Shown here: positions 26,221 through 35,049 of the stretch, in pieces | Layout of the letters: every line of letters begins with the position of its first letter | Position numbering within the stretch: position 1 is the first letter of the stretch | Origin: Heyndrickxia acidicola | GTDB lineage: Bacteria > Bacillota > Bacilli > Bacillales > Bacillaceae_C | Direction: 5' to 3' | NCBI RefSeq assembly: GCF_001636425.1 | Contig: NZ_KV440953.1 | Coordinates: forward strand, 818,847 to 882,846 | Length of the DNA: 64,000 nucleotides | The notes under the pieces: generated by a model | What the model was told of the DNA's origin: nothing | Databases searched by the model: none | What the model saw: the letters and a program-made list of their open reading frames with translations, nothing else | Program-made: the position numbers and the translations under genes

Positions 26221-26901
26221 TTGAAAACCAAGCTTGGTATTGAATCTGAATACAGTAGAAAAAAGGGGATGGAAGCAGTCCTCGGATTATATCCTGGGTT
26301 AAAAAGCTATTGCTGCTATCTAACTCGGAGCCAATGGGATGGAGAGGATCTTGCACAGGAGATCGTTGCAAAAGTGTTTCGGCATTATTTAAAACCAGGG
26401 TACAAACAACAAGAGATTAGTATGGCGCTTTTGTATAGAATGGCCAAAAATCAATGGTTAGACCATGTAAGAAAGATGAAGAGGGAAAAGGAAGAAAGTA
26501 AGAAAAGTCCCTCTTATGAACCGTTTAAGCATTTTGCTGAGACTTCAGCAATGATTGAAACGCTTCTTGCTCATTTAACAATAAATCAGGCAGCTATTTT
26601 TCTCCTGAAGGATATTTTTTTCTTTAGTCTTTCGGAAATATCCGAGGAATTGGGAATATCAGAGGGAGCAGTAAAATCCTCATTGTTTCGCACTCGCAAT
26701 CGGCTGAGGGACATTCTCGCGATGGAAGAAGAAGGGAAGAAAAATAATTTAAATGATTCCTCTATTCTTCATTCCTTTATAGAATCATTGCAATTGGATG
26801 AACCGCTAATTTTATTAAAAGTGCTGAAGAGCCACAGACTTAAAGGTCAATCTTCTCCATTCCAGGCTCCAATGATGAACATGCAGGCAAAAGCAGCGTA
26901 G
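26221..26901 (+). CDS. Sigma-70 family RNA polymerase sigma factor (ECF-like)
   Basis: 226 residues from the TTG at 26221; aaaaggag ends 8 nt before it, whereas the GTG at 26212 overlaps that site. Region 2 is at about 12-90 ([35 protein letters not shown]). Region 4 is at about 115-165 ([32 protein letters not shown]). About 60 extra residues follow region 4. There are no region 1 or 3 domains. No anti-sigma gene is adjacent; instead a clpP paralogue follows after 31 bp, so the pair is likely co-transcribed. The target promoter class cannot be told from sequence. Confidence 0.85.
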   Translation: MKTKLGIESEYSRKKGMEAVLGLYPGLKSYCCYLTRSQWDGEDLAQEIVAKVFRHYLKPGYKQQEISMALLYRMAKNQWLDHVRKMKREKEESKKSPSYEPFKHFAETSAMIETLLAHLTINQAAIFLLKDIFFFSLSEISEELGISEGAVKSSLFRTRNRLRDILAMEEEGKKNNLNDSSILHSFIESLQLDEPLILLKVLKSHRLKGQSSPFQAPMMNMQAKAA

Positions 26902-26932
26902 AATTCAAATTGTTGAAAGAAGGGATTTAATA

Positions 26933-27508
26933 ATGACAACAGTTCCGTATGTTATTGAACAAACTCCAAAAGGGGAAAGGTCCTATGATATATATTCAAG
27001 ATTATTAAAGGACCGAATTATCATGCTTTGTGATGAGATAAATGATCAAATTGCAAGCAGTGTAGTGGCACAGCTTTTATTTCTGGCTGCTGAAGATCCG
27101 GAAAAGGATATTTCTCTTTATATAAACAGTCCAGGTGGCTCAACAACAGCAGGCTTTGCCATTATAGATACAATGCAGCATATTAAGCCAGATGTCCAAA
27201 CCATTTGCATTGGAATGGCAGCTTCCATGGGGGCTATGCTGCTATTATCAGGACAAAAAGGCAAACGGTTTGCCCTTCCGAACAGTGAAATAATGATTCA
27301 TCAGCCTTTGGGGGGCGCTAAGGGGCAGGCAACTGATATTGATATCTCGGCAAAAAGGATCTTAAAGCTTAGAGAAGATATAAACCGCATTATTTCTGAA
27401 AAGACAGGGCAGCCACTTGAAAAGGTAGCTCGTGATACGGAAAGAGACTATTTTATGTCCGCAAGTGAAGCAAAAGAATACGGTATTATTGACAAACTTT
27501 TTGCCTAA
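26933..27508 (+). CDS. ATP-dependent Clp protease proteolytic subunit, paralogue
   Basis: 191 residues. The serine protease triad is complete: S98 (IGMAASMGA), H123 ([11 protein letters not shown]) and D172 ([10 protein letters not shown]). The IGF-loop region for Clp ATPase docking is present in the N-terminal third. A complete ClpP normally occurs elsewhere in Bacillus next to unrelated genes; its placement just after a sigma factor gene suggests this is an additional, specialised ClpP, perhaps regulated with or acting on that sigma factor. Shine-Dalgarno: gaaagaaggg. Confidence 0.88.
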   Translation: MTTVPYVIEQTPKGERSYDIYSRLLKDRIIMLCDEINDQIASSVVAQLLFLAAEDPEKDISLYINSPGGSTTAGFAIIDTMQHIKPDVQTICIGMAASMGAMLLLSGQKGKRFALPNSEIMIHQPLGGAKGQATDIDISAKRILKLREDINRIISEKTGQPLEKVARDTERDYFMSASEAKEYGIIDKLFA

Positions 27509-27529
27509 AACATTCAGGTAGTTTCACCT

Positions 27530-27692
27530 AGGCTGTTATCGCATAGATTGTTGCTTTACGTACAATGGATTATTCCGGTGTTTCTGTCTTCGTGGCATCT
27601 TTTCGAATGCTATTCACAAGTTTTAATACTGAACGCATATTTAAAATGCTATTTTTGTTACCAATGGCAATAAAGTTTACGAAAAGAGCCTA
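27530..27692 (+). repeat. MITE-like repeat copy A
   Basis: About 163 bp beginning aggctgttatcgcatagatt and ending gtttacgaaaagagcct. The ends are imperfect inverted repeats of each other over about 27 bp. Same family as copies B, C, E and F. Confidence 0.85.
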
Positions 27693-27755
27693 CACCTATT
27701 ACCTTCAATAAGTCTTTCTCTTTAGTTAAAGGGAAGGACTTATTTATTGTTTGAT

Positions 27756-27920
27756 AAGGCTGTTTTCGCATAGATTGTTACTTTACGTACAAAGGACTAT
27801 TCCGTGAGTTGTCTGTCTTCGTGGCATCTTTTCGTAAGCTCTTCACTAGTTTTAATACTGAACACATATTTATAAAGATAATACTGTGCCCAATAGCAAA
27901 AGTATACGAAAAGAGCCTTT
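27756..27920 (+). repeat. MITE-like repeat copy B
   Basis: About 165 bp beginning aaggctgttttcgcatagat and ending tacgaaaagagccttt. It lies about 65 bp after copy A in the same orientation. The internal block ccgtgagttgtctgtcttcg and gtggcatcttttcgtaagct are shared with copy C without change. Confidence 0.88.
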
Positions 27921-27969
27921 GTTAAAGAACAATATTGATTTTCTCCATGTTGATTAGAGCGTATACGAG

Positions 27970-28088
27970 TTTTCTGCTTAGAAAAGCGGTCAGTAGAAAT
28001 CTTGCAGAAACTGCCTAGAGGGGGCTTTCCTGCTGACCGCGGAAAGTGAGTCGCTACTGTGGAAGTCAACAGGCTGGATGAACAGACC
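27970..28088 (+). repeat. GC-rich dispersed repeat, degenerate copy
   Basis: Contains gaccgcggaaagtgagtcgc and gtggaagtcaacaggctgga, tgaacagacc, which align with cgcggaaagcgagcgcctgt, acggaaatcaaccca and gatgaacag at 34799-34922. This is the decayed form of a repeat common in Bacillus chromosomes. It lies behind the fusC-like gene. Confidence 0.6.
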
Positions 28089-28130
28089 ATTTTTATATGA
28101 TAACTTTCCATATAGATTAAAATTAAAAAA

Positions 28131-28634
28131 CTAAGGCAATTTATTCGTTCTTAATTGGTTCTTCCAACGTACTCGTGACCAAATGTATTGGATGATAATT
28201 GCAACGGCTACACCGACGATTGTATCTCTCATTCTATCGGTCGCATAGTGGCTGGTCTTATGTTCGAAAGCAAAAACAAATAGGATAGTAAGGGCAACCT
28301 GGTGAAGGACGATTCTGTCAAAACGGAACCATTTTGTGATGTAGCAGCCAATTAGAATTAGGAGTCCAAGCTCCCACCCATTAAAGGTTAAATAGCTTGC
28401 AATTAAAACGGAGACCAAAATGCCAATTACCGTTCCAATAATACGTTTAAGGGAGAGTAAAAAAGTTTTAGAAAACGTTGATTGAAGACATAGTATGACC
28501 GAAAGGGGAGCCAGGTAAGGATGAGCAGAGCCTAATCCATTTGAGACATACCAGGCTAAAGCAGATCCAGCAGCCATATTCCAAATTAAAATGGCAATGT
28601 TATTATTTAATTCTTTTTGTTCTAAAGTTTTCAT
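28131..28634 (-). CDS. FUSC-like / aromatic acid exporter family membrane protein
   Basis: 167 residues from the ATG at 28634 (agagg 5 nt upstream; an in-frame ATG at 28649 has no such site). Four hydrophobic segments are visible, at about 14-34, 43-60, 65-95 and 105-150, with LSVILCLQSTFSKTFLLSLK and RIIGTVIGILVSVLIASYL typical of the FUSC membrane half. The long soluble domain of larger FUSC exporters is absent. Substrate not predictable. Confidence 0.75.
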   Translation of the reverse strand: MKTLEQKELNNNIAILIWNMAAGSALAWYVSNGLGSAHPYLAPLSVILCLQSTFSKTFLLSLKRIIGTVIGILVSVLIASYLTFNGWELGLLILIGCYITKWFRFDRIVLHQVALTILFVFAFEHKTSHYATDRMRDTIVGVAVAIIIQYIWSRVRWKNQLRTNKLP

Positions 28635-28940
28635 ATAGTACCTCTGCATAAATAAGATTGTAAATATGGTTGTCTTTGCGTTTCGAGAATGGTTTCAGTG
28701 GTCACCTGTCAGAACTCAGCTTCAAAAGTTTTTTCTTGTTGCCTATATTATTGCCAGCTTTTCTTTTTCTTTTCATGTGTCCTTTAAAGATGCATCACTT
28801 ATTAACAGCAATTCAGATAATGGAATCAAACTTATTATTTCGGAGTATGTATGTATAGGAACTGTCTCTTTTTCCGAGGATTCAGTTTTATAGGAAAGTA
28901 TAAAATTCTTCATTAAAAAATTATTTAACCACTGTTTCTC

Positions 28941-29060
28941 TGTCTAGCTCCAGCACTTATCGGCTAGTGGAGTTCTTTGTCTCCTCCATGCGATAAGTCA
29001 ACGTCTAGTTTCCTTTATCTCAGTCTAAGACTACGAAATCTATAAGCCGTTGAGCAAGGC
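28941..29060 (+). repeat. Dispersed Bacillus-type repeat (cggctag family), copy 1
   Basis: Contains tgtctagctccagcac, tcggctagtggag, tctcctccatgcgataagtc, aacgtctagtttcctttatc and agactacgaaatc. The same blocks occur inverted at 50452-50572, with pieces at 35001-35046 and 42473-42515. It ends about 45 bp before the pucA start, so it is in the leader or promoter region. The rest of the 28635-28940 gap shows no convincing gene. Confidence 0.7.
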
Positions 29061-29105
29061 ACTTTGAATTTTTCTTACTATTTCCTTAAGGGAGGCCAGA
29101 GTTTA

Positions 29106-30131
29106 ATGGAAGATATTATTCCGATCCTTAAGGCCATCGAAACAACGAGAGGCACGAAAGTATTGGCTACAATTATCAATGTGGAAGGTTCTGCCTATAA
29201 AAAAGAAGGATCCTGCATGCTATTTTTAGAAGACGGAGAACAAATAGGTCTTTTAAGCGGTGGCTGCTTAGAAGAAGATCTTCGAGCGCGTGTAGAGGAG
29301 ATTTGCCAAAAAAACGAATCTCTCTTGCTCCATTACAATATGGGGGATGAAGAAGATGATCCCTTTGGCATGGAGAATGGCTGTACAGGCACTATCACCA
29401 TTCTTTTAGAGCCTGTTTCTGAGGAACAAGAAAAAGATCTGCATGCATTAAAAGAGCTCTTGGAAAATGGTCAATCTGTTTTAATTTTAAAACATCTTTC
29501 TTCTCATTGTTCTAGCACTCCTTACATTTTTTTATCTGAAGATGAAAAAAGATTTGGCACGTGGATAGAGGGACGGCAATTAACGTATCATCACATGTTA
29601 GAAGAAGTTTCACCTTCGACAAGGAAACCAGGGCTATACATACTAAAGAACGTTCAGGAGCCAGTTTTTGCACAACTCATTTCTCCAAAGCCCAGGCTGG
29701 TAATCTTTGGAGCCGGTGAGGATGCGAAGCCGCTGGTTTCACTCGCCGCCAATGTGGGTTTTACTATAATACTTTTAGATTGGAGACCTGCTCTTTGTAA
29801 TATGCACCTGTTTCCAGAAGTATCACAATGTATTTTGACAGCTCCAGGTGAATGGTTCGGGAAACTCCAATTGAATTCATCCGATTTTGTGGTCATTATG
29901 TCTCATCATTTTCAAAAAGATAAAGAAATTTTGAATGCCATCCTGACACTAAAAATCAAGTATCTCGGTATTTTGGGATCAAGGAAGAGAACCAGGCAAC
30001 TTTTTGAAGAAAAAGAAATACCGGATTGGGTACATTCTCCCGTTGGACTTTCCATTGGAGCAAAAGGGCCTCAAGAGATTGCTGTCAGTATAGTTGCAGA
30101 GCTAATTAAACAAATTCGAGAAGAAGTCTAG
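29106..30131 (+). CDS. pucA: XdhC/CoxI-family molybdenum hydroxylase maturation factor
   Basis: 341 residues; the chaperone that inserts the sulfurated molybdenum cofactor into xanthine dehydrogenase. The XdhC_CoxI domain is at about 10-80 (GSAYKKEGSCMLFL, LLSGGCLEED). The C-terminal Rossmann-like XdhC_C domain has LVIFGAGEDAKPLVSLA and LGILGSRKR. The start at 29106 follows aagggagg. First gene of a five-gene operon pucA-B-D-C-E; pucB begins 15 bp after its stop. Confidence 0.9.
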   Translation: MEDIIPILKAIETTRGTKVLATIINVEGSAYKKEGSCMLFLEDGEQIGLLSGGCLEEDLRARVEEICQKNESLLLHYNMGDEEDDPFGMENGCTGTITILLEPVSEEQEKDLHALKELLENGQSVLILKHLSSHCSSTPYIFLSEDEKRFGTWIEGRQLTYHHMLEEVSPSTRKPGLYILKNVQEPVFAQLISPKPRLVIFGAGEDAKPLVSLAANVGFTIILLDWRPALCNMHLFPEVSQCILTAPGEWFGKLQLNSSDFVVIMSHHFQKDKEILNAILTLKIKYLGILGSRKRTRQLFEEKEIPDWVHSPVGLSIGAKGPQEIAVSIVAELIKQIREEV

Positions 30132-30146
30132 AGAATGGAGCTGGAT

Positions 30147-30758
30147 ATGAATAGAAATAAAGTATTAGGTATTTACCTGGCTGCTGGAAATAGTAAGCGG
30201 ATGGGAATGGAGAAACTCAACTTGCCCTTTAAAGGCAGTACAGTAGGCAATATGGGTCTTACAGCAGCTGTAGAATCAGAGCTTGATAGTACGATTGTAG
30301 TTACAAAGGAGGCAGACTGTCCAAAATGGATTTCCGAATTGCTAAAAAAGGATTATGCCCATAGATGGGAGCTGGTTACATGCGGGGATGCTTATAAAGG
30401 ACAAAGCTGCTCTTTGAAATCAGGTTTAAGAAAAGCCATTCATCTTGGCTATGAAGCAGTTCTTATCCTTCTTGCAGACCAGCCATTTGTCACTTCAGAA
30501 ATGATTAATCGATTTATTGAAAAGTATTTGTCCAGTACTGAAGATGGATTTATTTCAGCCGTTTTTAAAGAGATTCCCAGGCCCCCAGTTCTCTTCACGA
30601 AGTCAACATTTGACCGATTATTAGATTTGGAGGGGGACGAAGGTGCAAGGAAACTGATTAGAAAAGGAGCCGGTATTAAAGGGAACTTAATTTATTTTAA
30701 TGATTTTTCTTTATTTGTTGATATTGATACCATGGAAGATTATATGCAATTCAAATAA
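30147..30758 (+). CDS. pucB: MobA-like nucleotidyltransferase for molybdenum cofactor
   Basis: 203 residues. The N-terminal nucleotide-binding motif LAAGNSKRMGMEKLNLPF is that of MobA/MocA-type transferases, which attach CMP or GMP to molybdopterin. DQPF in LLADQPFVTSE and FVDIDTMEDY near the end match family landmarks. The ATG at 30147 is preceded by ggag at 7 nt; the upstream ATG at 30135 is possible. Context between pucA and the xanthine dehydrogenase genes supports a role in making the cofactor for that enzyme. Confidence 0.88.
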   Translation: MNRNKVLGIYLAAGNSKRMGMEKLNLPFKGSTVGNMGLTAAVESELDSTIVVTKEADCPKWISELLKKDYAHRWELVTCGDAYKGQSCSLKSGLRKAIHLGYEAVLILLADQPFVTSEMINRFIEKYLSSTEDGFISAVFKEIPRPPVLFTKSTFDRLLDLEGDEGARKLIRKGAGIKGNLIYFNDFSLFVDIDTMEDYMQFK

Positions 30759-30820
30759 TTGCCTGTAATCTGCCGGCACCATGATACCGGTCAATCTTTT
30801 CAGGAATGGAGCGGAGGAAG

Positions 30821-33139
30821 ATGGGGACCATTGGAAAAAGCGTCATAAGAAAAGAAGCATACAGCAAGGTAACAGGGGCTGCTAAATACACGGCAGATTT
30901 TCAAGCTCCAGGTATGCTTCACGCTGCTATATTAACGAGTCCTTATGCTCATGCAAGAATACTTGATTTTGATGTATCAGCTGCCTGGAAAATAAAAGGA
31001 GTTAGAGCTATTCTGGCAGGAGAGGAATTTCCTCTAGTCGGAGAGGAAATTAGAGACCGGCCTCCTATCGCCGTAGAAAGGGTAAGGCATTATGGAGAGG
31101 TTGTGGCATTAGTTGTAGCAGATACCCCAGTAACAGCAAAAAAAGCAGCTAATCAAATAAAGATTCAATATGAACCTCTCCCTGTTGTGAATTCAGCTTT
31201 TGACGCTTTTCAGGATGGATCTGTATTAGTACATGAAAAATTGGATTCTTATCAAAGGAAAGAAAGAATTTATCCGATTCCGGGAACAAATGTCGCTCAC
31301 CGATCAAAAATTCGCAAGGGCAGCATGGAAGAAGGTTGGAAAGCGAGTGAGGTAACGGCAGAAGCCAGCTTTTCTTTTGGACCGTCTGATCATGCCGCAA
31401 TGGAAACTAGATGTGCAATTGCTGAGATACGTCCTAATGGCGAGATTGTTATTATAACTTCTTCCCAGGCGCCCTATATGGTGAAAAATCTGATCAATGA
31501 GTATTTTGGAGAGCCGCTCGGCAATATCATTGTGGAAACGCCCCTAGTTGGAGGAGGATATGGCGGAAAAGCTTCTGTACAGCAGGAGATCCTTGCTTAT
31601 CTTGCTTCGAAAGCTGTTGGCGGGAAACCTGTAAAACTTTTGTATTCACGAGAAGAGGATTTGGTAACGGCTTCCTGCCACATTGGATTGCATGCAAATG
31701 TAAAATTTGGCTGTACCCGTGATGGCAAGCTTAGAGCTGCAGAAATTTTATTTCTTTTTGATGGCGGAGCCTACTCAGATAAATCGGTCGACCTTAGCCG
31801 TGCAGCAGCAGTAGATTGTACTGGTCCATATCAGATCGACCATGTATGGTGCGATTCCTATTGTATGTATACAAACCATCCTTATGCTGGGCCCTTTCGA
31901 GGGTTTTCCCATTCAGAGCTTTCTTTTGCCATCGAACGGACACTTGATATTCTAGCTCAGAAACTAAAAATGGATCCTCTCGAACTCCGGTATCGAAATG
32001 CAATATTGCCTGGCCATACCTCACCTACCCAAGTAGTATTTAATCAAAGTAATTTAGGAAATCTTAGAGAATGCATCAATAAGCTTAAAGCTCTTATCCA
32101 ATGGGATGAAGGCCAGATTGTGAAAGTAGATGAGAGAAAAGTGAGAGTGAAGGGTGTTAGCTGCAGCTGGAAGACATCCACAATCGAAACAGATGCCTCA
32201 TCAGGGGTTATTTTGACCTTTAATTCAGACGGCAGCATTAATCTCATGTCTGGTGTAATTGAAATTGGCACAGGGACCAAAACTGTCCTTGCCCAAATTC
32301 TCGCTGAAAGATTGCAAATGGATATCGAAAAAATCCATGTCAGGATGCAGATAGATACTCAAACCACACCGGAACATTGGAAAACGGTGGCTTCTAGGGG
32401 AACCTTTATGGCTGGCAATGCTGTTCTTCAGGCTGCAGAAGATGTAATTACACAGCTAAAGGACATTGCTGCTGTTGTTCTAAAAGCACCAACATCTGAT
32501 TTAGAAGTGGCAGATAGCAGAGTTTATCTAAGAGATGACCCTGCTATTGGAATTGGCTTTGAAAGAATAGTATACGGATATCAGTATCCCAATGGAAATT
32601 CAATCGGGGGACAAATAATTGGCAAGGGCCATTATATTTTAAGAGGGCTTACCCACTTGGACCCTGAAACAGGAGCAGGCAAACCTGGCCCAGAATGGAC
32701 AGTCAGTGCACATGCCATAGAAATTGAGTTTGATAGGAGAGATTATACCTATAGGATTATTAAGGCTGCTTCAGTTATAGATATCGGAAGAATTCTAAAT
32801 GAAAAAGCCGCAAGAGGCCAAGTTATGGGAGCTATGAGCATGGGCCTTGCATATGCAGGACGTGAGTCGTTTATCTTTGACCAGCAGGGAAGAGTATTAA
32901 ATCCACAGCTTCGAACCTATCGTCCCATTCATTATGGAGAAAACCCGCACTATTTGATTGATTTTGTGGAAACACCTCAGAAAGATGCCCCTTATGGTGC
33001 CAGGGGAGTGGGAGAACATGGGATTCTCGGGATGCCTGCAGCACTAGGCAATGGTTTATCCATTGCTGCAGAAGTCTCTCTCCATCATTTGCCGCTAACA
33101 CCTGAACTCATTTGGCGAACGAAGGGAGGAATGGGATGA
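30821..33139 (+). CDS. pucD: Xanthine dehydrogenase, molybdenum-binding subunit
   Basis: 772 residues. Aldehyde oxidase/xanthine dehydrogenase a/b-hammerhead domain at about 15-125 (KVTGAAKYTADFQAPGMLHA), then the molybdopterin-binding domain with VGGGYGGKAS and the C-terminal GARGVGEHGILGMPAA, where the glutamate of GVGE is the expected catalytic base. It oxidises hypoxanthine and xanthine in purine catabolism. The start at 30821 has gcggagg close by. The stop overlaps the start of the FAD subunit gene (ATGA). Confidence 0.92.
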   Translation: MGTIGKSVIRKEAYSKVTGAAKYTADFQAPGMLHAAILTSPYAHARILDFDVSAAWKIKGVRAILAGEEFPLVGEEIRDRPPIAVERVRHYGEVVALVVADTPVTAKKAANQIKIQYEPLPVVNSAFDAFQDGSVLVHEKLDSYQRKERIYPIPGTNVAHRSKIRKGSMEEGWKASEVTAEASFSFGPSDHAAMETRCAIAEIRPNGEIVIITSSQAPYMVKNLINEYFGEPLGNIIVETPLVGGGYGGKASVQQEILAYLASKAVGGKPVKLLYSREEDLVTASCHIGLHANVKFGCTRDGKLRAAEILFLFDGGAYSDKSVDLSRAAAVDCTGPYQIDHVWCDSYCMYTNHPYAGPFRGFSHSELSFAIERTLDILAQKLKMDPLELRYRNAILPGHTSPTQVVFNQSNLGNLRECINKLKALIQWDEGQIVKVDERKVRVKGVSCSWKTSTIETDASSGVILTFNSDGSINLMSGVIEIGTGTKTVLAQILAERLQMDIEKIHVRMQIDTQTTPEHWKTVASRGTFMAGNAVLQAAEDVITQLKDIAAVVLKAPTSDLEVADSRVYLRDDPAIGIGFERIVYGYQYPNGNSIGGQIIGKGHYILRGLTHLDPETGAGKPGPEWTVSAHAIEIEFDRRDYTYRIIKAASVIDIGRILNEKAARGQVMGAMSMGLAYAGRESFIFDQQGRVLNPQLRTYRPIHYGENPHYLIDFVETPQKDAPYGARGVGEHGILGMPAALGNGLSIAAEVSLHHLPLTPELIWRTKGGMG

Positions 33140-33975
33140 TTCCTTTCGATTTTGATTACTATATGCCGTCCTTACTTCCTGAGGCTGTCATGCTATACCG
33201 GAAACTCATACACCAGGGAAAAAGGCCCGCCATATATTCTGGGGGTACTGAAATTATAACTATGGGAAGATTGAATATTGAAAAACCTGGAGCTGTAATT
33301 GATATCAAAGCAATTCCTGAGTGCAATATAATGGAATTTCAAGAAGAACAGCTTGTCCTTGGATCTGCTCTTACTTTGACAACTATAGAAGAGGCTAATT
33401 TGTTTCCGCTTCTGACTAAAACGGCCAGTCAAATTGCGGATCATACTGCCCGCAATAAAATTACTCTTGGCGGTAATATTTGCGGGAAAATCTATTACAG
33501 GGAAGCCGTTTTGCCCTTTTTGCTGGCTGAAACCACTGCTGCTTTGGCTGGACCCCATGGATATCGAACGGTTCCACTCAATCAAATATTCAACAAACAG
33601 CTTCAAATGCATGAGGGTGAATTTCTTTATCAAATGATAACGCCCAAGAAATTTTTATCTGCTCCTCACCAAACTGTCAAAAAAAGAAGACAATGGAAGA
33701 CGGGATATCCACTTGCAACAATCGCTATGTTAGTGGATAACCAAAAGATCAGGGCTGCTTTTAGCGGCGTCTGTCCATTTCCTTTCAGGCTTCTGGAAAT
33801 TGAATATGAACTGAATAAGCGAAATGTCCCTGCTGAAGAGAGAATTGAAAATGCCATAAAGAAACTTCCACGTCCAATCTTAGATGATACTGAAGGCAGT
33901 TCTGATTATCGAATTTTTGTATTAAAAAATACATTGCTGGATATGGTGGGAAAACTAGAAGGTAAGGGTGGATAA
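33136..33975 (+). CDS. pucC: Xanthine dehydrogenase, FAD-binding subunit
   Basis: 279 residues. The FAD_binding_5 fold is seen from MIPFDFDYYMPSLLPEAVML, with YSGGTEIITMGRLN contacting FAD and RNKITLGGNICGK, the second FAD loop. The C-terminal CO_dehydrogenase flavoprotein domain follows (about 175-275). It passes electrons from the iron-sulfur subunit to NAD or another acceptor. Start overlaps the pucD stop and has gggagg upstream; the next gene starts 1 bp after its stop. Confidence 0.9.
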   Translation: MIPFDFDYYMPSLLPEAVMLYRKLIHQGKRPAIYSGGTEIITMGRLNIEKPGAVIDIKAIPECNIMEFQEEQLVLGSALTLTTIEEANLFPLLTKTASQIADHTARNKITLGGNICGKIYYREAVLPFLLAETTAALAGPHGYRTVPLNQIFNKQLQMHEGEFLYQMITPKKFLSAPHQTVKKRRQWKTGYPLATIAMLVDNQKIRAAFSGVCPFPFRLLEIEYELNKRNVPAEERIENAIKKLPRPILDDTEGSSDYRIFVLKNTLLDMVGKLEGKGG

Positions 33976-33976
33976 T

Positions 33977-34438
33977 GTGAAAAAAATGATAACCCTAAAG
34001 GTGAATGATGAGATTCACGAACTGGCAGCGAGGCCGGCAGATACGTTACTGGGTATTCTGCGACAATTTGGATTGACAGGAGCCAAACCCGGCTGCTTGA
34101 ACGGTGATTGTGGTGCCTGTACAGTCATTATGAACAAGATTCCTATAAAATCTTGTTTAATATTGGCAGTAGAAGCAATGAATAAAGAAATCACAACAAT
34201 CGAAGGGCTCAATAATGCACCCATCCAACAGGCGTTTGTTGAAAAGTTTGCTTTTCAGTGTGGATACTGCACACCTGGGTTTATTATGAATTGCCATTCG
34301 TTAATCTCGCATCATCCGCAAGCTTCAGATTATAAGATAGAAGAATGGCTTGAATCCAATATTTGCAGATGTACAGGATATGAGGAAATAAAAGCTGCCG
34401 TAAAATCAGTACTAGCTCAATATCAGGAAAATCGATAA
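33977..34438 (+). CDS. pucE: Xanthine dehydrogenase, 2Fe-2S subunit
   Basis: 153 residues from the GTG at 33977 (aagggtgg 5 nt upstream; GTG 33968 is an alternative that overlaps it). Both iron-sulfur clusters are complete: plant-type C40, C45, C48, C60 (GCLNGDCGACTV ... SC) and the second C95, C98, C130, C132 (FQCGYCTPG ... NICRCTGYEEI). It ends the operon. No pucR regulator, uricase or purine permease gene is adjacent. Confidence 0.92.
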   Translation: MKKMITLKVNDEIHELAARPADTLLGILRQFGLTGAKPGCLNGDCGACTVIMNKIPIKSCLILAVEAMNKEITTIEGLNNAPIQQAFVEKFAFQCGYCTPGFIMNCHSLISHHPQASDYKIEEWLESNICRCTGYEEIKAAVKSVLAQYQENR

Positions 34439-34521
34439 AAAAGTCTGCCAGCGAAGCCCCTTTCATAGTATAAAAGCAGTGAGTTGACAAACACTAAAAA
34501 AAATTATGAAGGGAATACACT

Positions 34522-34704
34522 ATGAATCATAACAAGAGTAAATATACCATTGCCGGAACAAATATTGATGATGTGAAAATGAAAAATGCACAATCAGGTA
34601 TGTCTTATAATGAAGTAAAAGAATGGCTTGCTCAAACAACTGGCGGCAGGGGAACCTCTGTTTACAGCGATACGAACAAATCCAGATTAAAAAATCATGA
34701 TTAA
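34522..34704 (+). CDS. Small protein resembling gamma-type small acid-soluble spore protein
   Basis: 60 residues, hydrophilic and without cysteine. The segment AGTNIDDVKMKNAQSGMSYN looks like the E/GTN-x2-VKxxNAQS repeat of gamma-type SASPs, and YSDTNKSRLKN may be a second half-repeat. Gamma-type SASPs are spore-core amino acid stores. A Shine-Dalgarno (tgaaggga) precedes the ATG, and a strong terminator follows, so it is a single-gene unit. The family call is from memory and moderate only. Confidence 0.55.
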   Translation: MNHNKSKYTIAGTNIDDVKMKNAQSGMSYNEVKEWLAQTTGGRGTSVYSDTNKSRLKNHD

Positions 34705-34736
34705 AAATTTATCAGAGCTCAAATATGAAAGAGGCT

Positions 34737-34780
34737 GACTCAAAAGGTGGTTATAAGCGGCCTTTTGAGTCACCTTTTTT
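34737..34780 (+). terminator. Rho-independent terminator of SASP-like gene
   Basis: GACTCAAAAGG at 34737-34747 pairs perfectly with CCTTTTGAGTC at 34761-34771; T7 follows at 34774-34780. Confidence 0.9.
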
Positions 34781-34798
34781 ATATTTTTGGACAAAAAA

Positions 34799-34922
34799 GG
34801 GACTCCTGCGGGATCAACTGACCTTAGAGAGACCCCGCAGGAGCTTGCTATGATGAGGCTCCCGGCCGGCCGCGGAAAGCGAGCGCCTGTAACGGAAATC
34901 AACCCAGCAGGATGAACAGAAC
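34799..34922. repeat. GC-rich dispersed repeat, best-preserved copy
   Basis: Begins gggactcctgcggg, which pairs with the later ccccgcaggagc to form an 11-bp stem, and continues gaggctcccggccgg, cgcggaaagcgagcgcctgt, aacggaaatcaaccc. GC content is clearly above the surroundings. Related degenerate copies are at 27970-28088, 52085-52195 and 53674-53712. Confidence 0.75.
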
Positions 34923-35006
34923 GCTGCCTATATCTATGTACAAACTCCAATTTGATTTAACTTAAAGGTTAATTGAAGCGGTAAGAAATATTTGCACTTT
35001 CAGCCT

Positions 35007-35046
35007 AGCACCAGCGCCTCTCGGCTAGCGGATAGGCGCTGGTGCT
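35007..35046 (+). terminator. Strong hairpin between SASP-like gene and hisJ
   Basis: AGCACCAGCGCCT at 35007-35019 pairs perfectly with AGGCGCTGGTGCT at 35034-35046, with tcggctagcgg in the loop; TTTTC follows on the plus strand. The loop matches the cggctag repeat family, so it may be a truncated copy of that repeat that works as a plus-strand terminator. Confidence 0.6.
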
Positions 35047-35049
35047 TTT

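Noticed and set aside
27530-27920. Copies A and B considered as a short CRISPR-like direct repeat pair
   Set aside because: The unit is 165 bp with terminal inverted repeats, there are no regular spacers and no cas genes.
28666-28893. Two overlapping plus-strand frames before the puc operon
   Set aside because: Unlike a known protein, no clear ribosome site, and they lie in a region of AT-rich spacer next to a repeat.
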